From positions 434,001 through 498,000 of the forward strand of contig NHZP01000035.1 of NCBI GenBank assembly GCA_003313425.1: a stretch of DNA of 64,000 nucleotides, written 5' to 3'. Positions 57,947-64,000 of this stretch are shown here, piece by piece; positions within the stretch are counted from its first letter, which is position 1; every line of letters begins with the position of its first letter. The translations under genes were made by a program, and so were the position numbers. Below the pieces are notes generated by a model. The model searched no databases, was not told where the DNA came from, and saw only the letters and a program-made list of their open reading frames with translations. The stretch is from Pseudopyrenochaeta lycopersici (lineage: Eukaryota; Ascomycota; Dothideomycetes; Pleosporales; Pseudopyrenochaetaceae).

Positions 57947-60034
57947 ATGACCTCATCAAGGACAGAAGATAGCGAGGCTTCTCCAAGGAACAACGGGACC
58001 ACACCTACTCCATTCTGCGACCTATGTGAGCGGATTGATCTCGCAGCCAAACTTGACAGCCTAGAGATACTAGGGCAATACAGTCCACGTAAAGATGCTG
58101 CTGGATGGGTCCTAGGGACTTTGGCAGACATCCTTAGAAGAAGAGAGGGATGCCAACTCTGCACGCTTCTATATTTTCTCGTCATAGAACGGATTCAAGA
58201 GCAAGGAATAGAATTCGAAGCAGGCTTCATAGTCTCGCTAGAATGGACAAACAATCATTTTGTCAAAGGCCAAGTGGTCATTACGGTAGTACGTGTAGGA
58301 GAGGCAGAATGGATTACGCTCAATGATGCCTTCGAACCAACACTCGCGACCCCTCGCAGGGACTTCGAAGAGACCTCTCCCCCGCCATTCTTTCCAAGTA
58401 CCGACATCAAACACACTCTCACACTCCGACATATCGAGGACAAACTGAAGACGTGTGATGAACATCACGGCCGGCATTGCCAACGGGATTCCCAACGATC
58501 CGAAGTAGTTTCCATCTTCCTTATCGACACGCGCAATCTATGTATCGTCCAGTCGGACACCGAGTCTCCATACTTCACACTGAGCTATCGTTGGGGTCAA
58601 ACGAAAAATGAAGGGCTAACTCGAGGCAACCTCGATGGACTCATGCAAACCGGAGGCCTGCATACGATCTGGCCCAGCATCTCGAGAGTTGTGCGCGAAA
58701 CCATTCAGCTGGTGGCGGAATTCAACATGTACGCGCAACGGTACCTCTGGGTAGACTCGCTATGCATCCTTCAAGATGACGCGGAGCACAAGCACTCACA
58801 AATCATGCATATGGGCACGATCTATAATCAAGCGGCCATGACGATCGTCGCTCTGTCCGCTGTCAATGCAGATTCCGCATTGCTCGCGCCCCAAGATGAG
58901 GAGTGCAAAACACAAAGAGCCTTGGGTAAGGTAGAGCGAGAGAAGAGGGTACGACTCGTCCCAGACTACCGAATCAGCACGCGGCTCGCAAAGGAAATCG
59001 ATCGGTCGGATTACATCTACAGGTCGCGAGGTTGGACGTTCCAAGAAGAAATATTGTCGCGGCGCGTCTTGTACTGCACTGAATCCGGGCTATTGTTTCG
59101 GTGCCGCGTGCTCCTCGGCAACAGGCCTTGGTGGGACGATGACTGGCGCACCGAGACTGCTTGCAGGAATACACTGAAAATAGAAGCCGTAAGGCAATGG
59201 CTCAGCTTGGTGATGGAATACAGCAAGAGACACTTTACGTATCCATCCGACACGCTACGTGGCTTCGCTGGTATTGCTGACATGCTGAATCACCCAGTCA
59301 GTGGTGAACTGCCACTCCACATTGTTTGCGGTGTCTGTCTCGAATGGTTTCCTTACTCATTGTACTGGACATCGATAGACTTGATGTCGCAAAAGCGGCA
59401 TAACTCCTTGCCGACATGGTCCTGGGCGGGCTGGGTCGGCGCTATCGGCTTTCCCAATGCACGGGATGGGTACTCAACACATCGCCACGTAGCTGAGCTG
59501 GTTGGATCCCCGATTCCTCTAGACTTGCGGAACGATACTGCCCAAGGACACTCAGCGAAGTGGCATTGCTATTTATTCAACCGTGAGCGCTCCACCATCC
59601 GCGAACAGGGCCGAGTTGTTGTTGCTTTAGACACTCGTCGGAAGTACGATACACAAAGTCTCTCTCAACAACCCGCAGCCATAGGAGTAGACACACTCTG
59701 CATACTCAAGATGCGGGTCCGACTCAAAATACTAAATTGGTCAGCTGTTGGCTGGACCGTCGCCAAATGTGATGTATGTCCTTCCAAGTTCCGCAGAGAA
59801 AAAGAACGCATTGGCTACACTGATCTCGCACCTGGAGTGTTCCTAGCCAGCATCAAGGGTACCATCGCTTTTATCCCTCTATTTAAAGATCAATATGAGA
59901 TGAAGAGGGTCGTCTTCCTAGTTGTGTGTCGTGTGGGGAAAGACCTCTATGAGCGGCTGGGGACGGGGTGGGCATATAACCTCAAGGCTTGGAGAAAGGA
60001 AAGCTCCAACGAAAGTATTGTTTACCTTATCTAA
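57947..60034 (+). CDS. HET-domain protein
   Basis: HET proteins take part in fungal vegetative incompatibility and programmed cell death, and the HET domain is related to TIR-like folds. The single exon encodes 695 residues from ATG 57947. An N-terminal Cys pair set (CDLC at 24-27, CQLC at 69-72) precedes the HET domain at about 208-370. Its conserved blocks are YFTLSYRWG (209-217), RYLWVDSLCILQDD (265-278) and RGWTFQEEILSRR (361-373). The C-terminal 320 residues have no known domain, though LPTWSWAGW is usual in these proteins. No nonsense codon or frameshift is present, in contrast to the pseudogene just upstream. It is flanked on both sides by RIP-mutated DNA. Confidence 0.93.
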   Translation: MTSSRTEDSEASPRNNGTTPTPFCDLCERIDLAAKLDSLEILGQYSPRKDAAGWVLGTLADILRRREGCQLCTLLYFLVIERIQEQGIEFEAGFIVSLEWTNNHFVKGQVVITVVRVGEAEWITLNDAFEPTLATPRRDFEETSPPPFFPSTDIKHTLTLRHIEDKLKTCDEHHGRHCQRDSQRSEVVSIFLIDTRNLCIVQSDTESPYFTLSYRWGQTKNEGLTRGNLDGLMQTGGLHTIWPSISRVVRETIQLVAEFNMYAQRYLWVDSLCILQDDAEHKHSQIMHMGTIYNQAAMTIVALSAVNADSALLAPQDEECKTQRALGKVEREKRVRLVPDYRISTRLAKEIDRSDYIYRSRGWTFQEEILSRRVLYCTESGLLFRCRVLLGNRPWWDDDWRTETACRNTLKIEAVRQWLSLVMEYSKRHFTYPSDTLRGFAGIADMLNHPVSGELPLHIVCGVCLEWFPYSLYWTSIDLMSQKRHNSLPTWSWAGWVGAIGFPNARDGYSTHRHVAELVGSPIPLDLRNDTAQGHSAKWHCYLFNRERSTIREQGRVVVALDTRRKYDTQSLSQQPAAIGVDTLCILKMRVRLKILNWSAVGWTVAKCDVCPSKFRREKERIGYTDLAPGVFLASIKGTIAFIPLFKDQYEMKRVVFLVVCRVGKDLYERLGTGWAYNLKAWRKESSNESIVYLI

Positions 60035-60431
60035 TAACTTTTTGTCAAAGATGAGTATGATGAGAGCGCTTCTACGACTTATGAGTAAGGAACCAATGCT
60101 GGTGATTTTCAAGTGGATAGCTACTAATTAGATCTAGGCTCAACCTCTATTAATGAAACAACAATTAGCATAGAAAACTTAGATTACTGGTTTAGTGTCA
60201 GTGCACCCAAGAAGAACTCAGCACTATCTTCAATTCTCTAGTCCTCTAACTTTATAATTGCTTTAAACGTGTCTTACTAAGCCCTTAGGCTTGCCTAATA
60301 ATTAATTTGAGGCGATTTTCCCGCAGATTAAAGACATGTTATGCCCTACGCCCTAGAAATAGACATAATAAGAAGGCAACAGCTCCTTATTCTTCCCGCA
60401 GAATAATTTAATTATACTTATTAAACTAAGA
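60035..60431. other. AT-rich spacer before the Copia element
   Basis: No gene or named element is seen. The sequence is moderately TA-rich and probably includes older repeat remains. Confidence 0.5.
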
Positions 60432-60554
60432 TGTTAGCCAACACGGTTAGCTCCTCACGTGCTCTGTTATATAAGCATCCACAGGGTATATAGTTCCCTT
60501 GTGTCTCATTTGATAGGAATCAACCTAGTTCCTCCTGCCTGCTGCCCGCCAACA
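60432..60554 (+). repeat. 5' LTR of the Copia element
   Basis: The 123-bp candidate LTR starts TGTTAGC and ends GCCAACA, inverted repeats apart from one G-to-A change. It contains a TATATAA-like box near 60467. The partner LTR is outside the window, so the left end is a prediction. Confidence 0.55.
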
Positions 60555-60566
60555 GTTATGAGCCCG
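60555..60566 (+). other. Primer-binding site, initiator tRNA-Met half-molecule type
   Basis: GTTATGAGCCCG directly follows the LTR. TTATGAGCCC is complementary to the anticodon arm of initiator tRNA-Met (GGGCUCAUAA). Copia elements use a tRNA fragment cut in the anticodon loop as primer, so both position and sequence fit. Confidence 0.6.
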
Positions 60567-63500
60567 GTTTGCACCTCCTAAGCTACGCAACTCTACACGA
60601 ATATAGCTTTAGACGTGTAACTGATAATAACTACGTTCACCTTTACCTGTTGTGTCTATTGACAGCTAGGTTAGCGTTAAAGACCTATATAGTTGATAAG
60701 TGTCGCTATTTAACTAGAACTGTTGCTCTCCGCATAGAGATTAGTTTGGTGATTGATTACTAAGATTACGATGTCGTACAACGACGCAGGAGTCACACGA
60801 GTGACTGTTTTACTGGATAAACTAGCCGACTGGGAGTTGTGGTTCTAGCTACGACGAGAGAAAGCTGTCGTAGATGGCATTTGGAAGTACCACGATATCT
60901 TAAAACCAAAGGATGAGCTACTAAAGCTTAGAGAACCAACTAGACCGTTACCTAGCGATATACGGCCAGGAGCGACAGAGATTAGCTAGCTAGACGCAGC
61001 TAAAAAGGCATTATACAGTGATCTCCTTTAAGACTGGAGATACGAAAGAGCAGAGTATATGAAACTTAAGCAGAAGGATGGTGAGCTCCTTCTTGATATT
61101 AGCCGTACGATTGCTGCTTGACACCTTTACCTTATTAGCGGAAAAGATGAGGCGTACGATCGACTAGTCACTCTCAAGAAGCAGTTTGCGCTAACAGCTG
61201 CCTTACGAAGCAGAGAGCTGACTATTAAATATTGAGCTCTGCAGGACGGTCCTTAGAGTCGAGATCTTGAGTAATGGCTTAACGACTGGATTCACATTAC
61301 TAACTAAGGCGGGGAGGCAGGTCTCCCTGAAACAACAGGTTATTGAGCTTAAGAGGATTTCCTGACATCTATCAGGACGATTGCCCCTGAATGGGTAGCA
61401 TCGTCGCACCATGACCTTATCAAAAAGGAGACCTTAGACAAGACGAATGAGATTCAACCTCTAGCAGACTATATAGCTCAGTTCAGGGTCTATTATTAAT
61501 GAATTAGGCCTAGTGCAACGTCGCTTGGCACGTTTGTAATACTCAGTGTTTTAAATAGAACAGACTAGAAGAACCAGAAGGACTAGAAGGAGCAGAGATC
61601 ATTAAAATCAGCATATAAGCCAGAATGTCTCTGCGGAGGTATGCATTGGTATAGGGAGTGCTGGTACCTGTTTCCAGATCATCTAAAGAGACTAGAGAGC
61701 TTTCGACCTGTTAAAGCTGTACAGGATAGGATAGCTGAGGCCTTAAAGAACCTAGAGCAGGTTAAAAGGATTAATAAGCTCCTCGCTCGTTACGGCAAGA
61801 AAATTAAGGGCGTAGATGAGCTAATAAGCCTTGACGGTGGAAAGGAGAGCTAAGGGGGTAGTTTTGCGACCTACAGCTCCTTCTCTGTCACCTAGGTGTA
61901 ACTAAAAACGCTGCTAACGATTATTAATTGATGGATCCTTAACCTAGGCTCAAACATCTATATATGTAATTCAAGGAGGTTTGGCTGGCGAGAGATAAGG
62001 CAGGCTACAGCTTAGGAAATAGTGCTTGCAGGAGACTTAAGTCTAGCAATACAGGCCTGGGGAGAGGTTGTGTTTAAAGTTAATCGACCGTCTAGAATAA
62101 GTCAGATTAAGCTGACTAATGTGGCCCTTATAGAAGGCTTCTTTACAAACGTTGTAAGCCTCTTAAGATGCCGAGAGATAGGCATTCAGTTTGACTTAGG
62201 ACGAGATGTCATATACAAGCAGCATCTGTCAAACGTCACATGCCTACTTAGGTATAAAGAAGGACACTAGATCGTTGATGCTGACGAGAACGATCGTCCA
62301 GCACTAAGTAGCTTCGCAACAGCTCTTTGAGGAGCGTACAAGGTCTCACGGGAAGATCGACGTCCAATTGCCGCATCTCATGTTGAAGCTCATGAGATGT
62401 TTGTACACGCGAGCAAGGAGGCGATCGACCACTTGAATGCAAACGTACGAGGAATCAGTCTTGAGCAAGGAGCTCGAGCACCACATCTGCGAGAATGCGA
62501 GACCTGCATTGAGTTAAAATCGACAGCTCAGGTCAGCAGGCGTTAATCAGACGATCGAGCTACAAGGCCTTTCTATAGGATTGTAGTTGATCTCGTACAG
62601 CTGATCCTGACAGGAGAAACGTGCTATAACGGAGATTGTTACCTCCTGCATGCTGTATGCGAGTTCTCAAGGTGGCATGAGGCGACGACTCTTACTAATA
62701 AAACACTACCTGTCGTGATAGCAGCGTTGCGAGCGCTGATAAACAAGATTGAACGCTAGTATGGACATACTGTTGTTGTCCTTAAGGTTGACGGCGATCG
62801 CGGATATGGCTTACAGCTCTATGAGATCGCGAGGCAGGCTGGCCTTAAGGTTGAGCTTCGAGCCCCTGACACGCCTGAACAGCTAGGAGCCGCAGAGCAA
62901 GCAGGGAACGTGATTATGACAAGAGCAAGATCACTTCGAATCAAGGCAGGACTGCTAAAGTCGCTGTCAAATGAGCTAGCAGTTACAGCAGCTTGAATCG
63001 TTAATGTCACGCCTACCAAGTCAATCGCATGGAAGACGCCATATGAGCTAGTCTATGGCAGGCAGCCTTCAGTTGCCCACTTCTTACAGATAGGCTGCAA
63101 AGCCTATGTCCTGAATAAGAAGCTGAAGAAAGTAGATAAGCTTGAGTCTCGTACATTTATAGGATACCTTATAGGGTACGACTCAACGAATATCTTCCGC
63201 ATCTGGCTGCTAAAGAAGAGCTAGGTAATACGCGTGAGAGACGTGATATGTTAGAAGAACAGCCTTTTTAACGACTACGAGAAAGCTGAGAGAGAAGCTA
63301 TCGTACGAGAAGATATTGACTATCTTAACATACCTTAGGTACAGGAGATAGAGGCTGATCAAGAGATACTGCAGAACTAGAGGCATCAGCTCAACGATGA
63401 GACAGCTCGTTCTACAGAGATAGCTGAAAACAACATAGTGGCAGAGTTCCATAAGGACTGGGGCTTTCTACTAACACTAGAACTATCAGATTGTGGTACT

Positions 63501-64000
63501 GCACTACCTTAACAGGAGGCAGGCGACGATAGAGAACTAGACTAAGCTACAGAGCTGGTAGAACAAGTTAGTGCTGAAGATTAAGGCACTGAGGAACAGG
63601 TTCAAGAACAGCTGCTTAATGAGCTGTAGACACATCATGAGGATGACACGTCTACAGTTATAAGTAGGCCAGATGGACTACTTAGGCCAGCTGCAACAGG
63701 CAGGCGAGGCTGACTACGAAAGCTACCATCTGAGTGGCCTAAAGGATGGAGTAATACAGACAACTATGTACTAGATCGTCAGCAGAACAATGTACTAAAG
63801 ATGGCTGATCCTGCTGTTAGAAGTAGTAGCAATATTGTAGAAGGGAAGAGAGCTAGGAGGCTAGCTAACTAGGCCCTAGCTACATACTACAGAGTATTTG
63901 CAGTAGCATTGAATCCAACAGCTCCTTTGAAGCTCGCAGGTGAGATGCCTAGGTTAAGGCTACATCGTGACCAACTACCAGAGCCGCTAAAGCGATGGAA

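Larger units (their letters stand above)
60432..64000 (+). mobile_element. Ty1/Copia retrotransposon, 5' part, RIP-mutated, cut by window end
   Basis: A short LTR (60432-60554) and a primer-binding site precede a gag-like frame opening MSYNDAGVTRVTVLLDKLADW at about 60771. A gag zinc knuckle CLCGGMHWYREC lies near 61630. Copia-type protease-region sequence (NVALIEGFFTNVVSL) is near 62115, and integrase-core-end sequence (TPYELVYGRQPSVAHFLQIG) is near 63035, followed by KLESRTFIGYL. The frame is the same in large stretches but carries many TAG, TAA and TGA codons. Reverse transcriptase, RNase H and the 3' LTR lie beyond the window. Confidence 0.85.

Noticed and set aside
57666..58004. 112-codon minus-strand frame upstream of and overlapping the HET start
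   Set aside because: No recognisable motif, and it overlaps the HET promoter and first codons.
1..64000. CRISPR arrays, rRNA genes, bacterial operons or riboswitches
   Set aside because: None seen. Introns and gene families show a fungal nuclear sequence, where such features (apart from rRNA) are not expected.

Overview
The window is nuclear DNA of a filamentous ascomycete (Pezizomycotina). Short 50-90 bp GT-AG introns interrupt typical fungal genes (Zn2Cys6 regulator, HET protein, LOG protein, DcpS-type decapping scavenger, DUF6601-like pseudogene). The transposons carry the signature of repeat-induced point mutation (RIP): TA-rich DNA full of TAG/TAA, with TG and CA turned into TA. The layout of a gene island between decayed repeat blocks suggests a subtelomeric or accessory compartment.

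Region 1 (1-3.6 kb) holds decayed fragments: an HET-like N-terminus and pieces of a RecQ-type helicase. Region 2 (3.7-33.3 kb) is the gene island. In order it carries a LOG-type phosphoribohydrolase (-), a Zn2Cys6 regulator (+, 7 exons), a 2-oxoglutarate/Fe(II) dioxygenase (-), a DcpS-like HIT protein (+), a P450 with an unresolved N-terminus (+), an arylamine N-acetyltransferase (-), an ATP-grasp ligase (-), a full-size ABCB exporter (-) divergent from a class-V PLP enzyme (+), a large JmjC protein (-), a threonine-dehydratase-like PLP enzyme without ACT domains (+), and two small convergent YCII-like genes that only appear once introns are removed.

The dioxygenase, P450, acetyltransferase, ATP-grasp, PLP enzymes, exporter and regulator look like a biosynthetic gene cluster with no PKS, NRPS, terpene synthase or prenyltransferase in view. 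The ATP-grasp ligase is the best candidate for the bond-forming core enzyme, so the product is probably a small amino-acid or peptide derivative. That is inference.

Region 3 (33.4-55.7 kb) is a RIP-mutated transposon nest. One Ty3/Gypsy element (34138-40701, 231-bp LTRs, TSD ACCAT) lies 2 bp from a second-family Gypsy element (40709-54549, minus strand, 250-bp LTRs). That element is itself interrupted by a second copy of its own family in the opposite orientation (46511-53237, TSD GTAAG) and by a much less mutated 378-bp insertion (42904-43281, TSD GTAG). Removing the insertions restores exactly 6727 bp, the length of the inner copy. A 161-bp-arm palindrome abuts the outer element's right LTR.

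Region 4 (56.4-60.0 kb) has a DUF6601-like pseudogene with six in-frame nonsense codons, mostly at expected Trp codons, and an intact HET-domain gene. Region 5 (60.4 kb to the end) is the 5' part of a RIP-mutated Ty1/Copia element with a 123-bp LTR and a primer-binding site matching the anticodon arm of initiator tRNA-Met. Intron and exon borders were placed by eye from splice motifs plus protein-family continuity.
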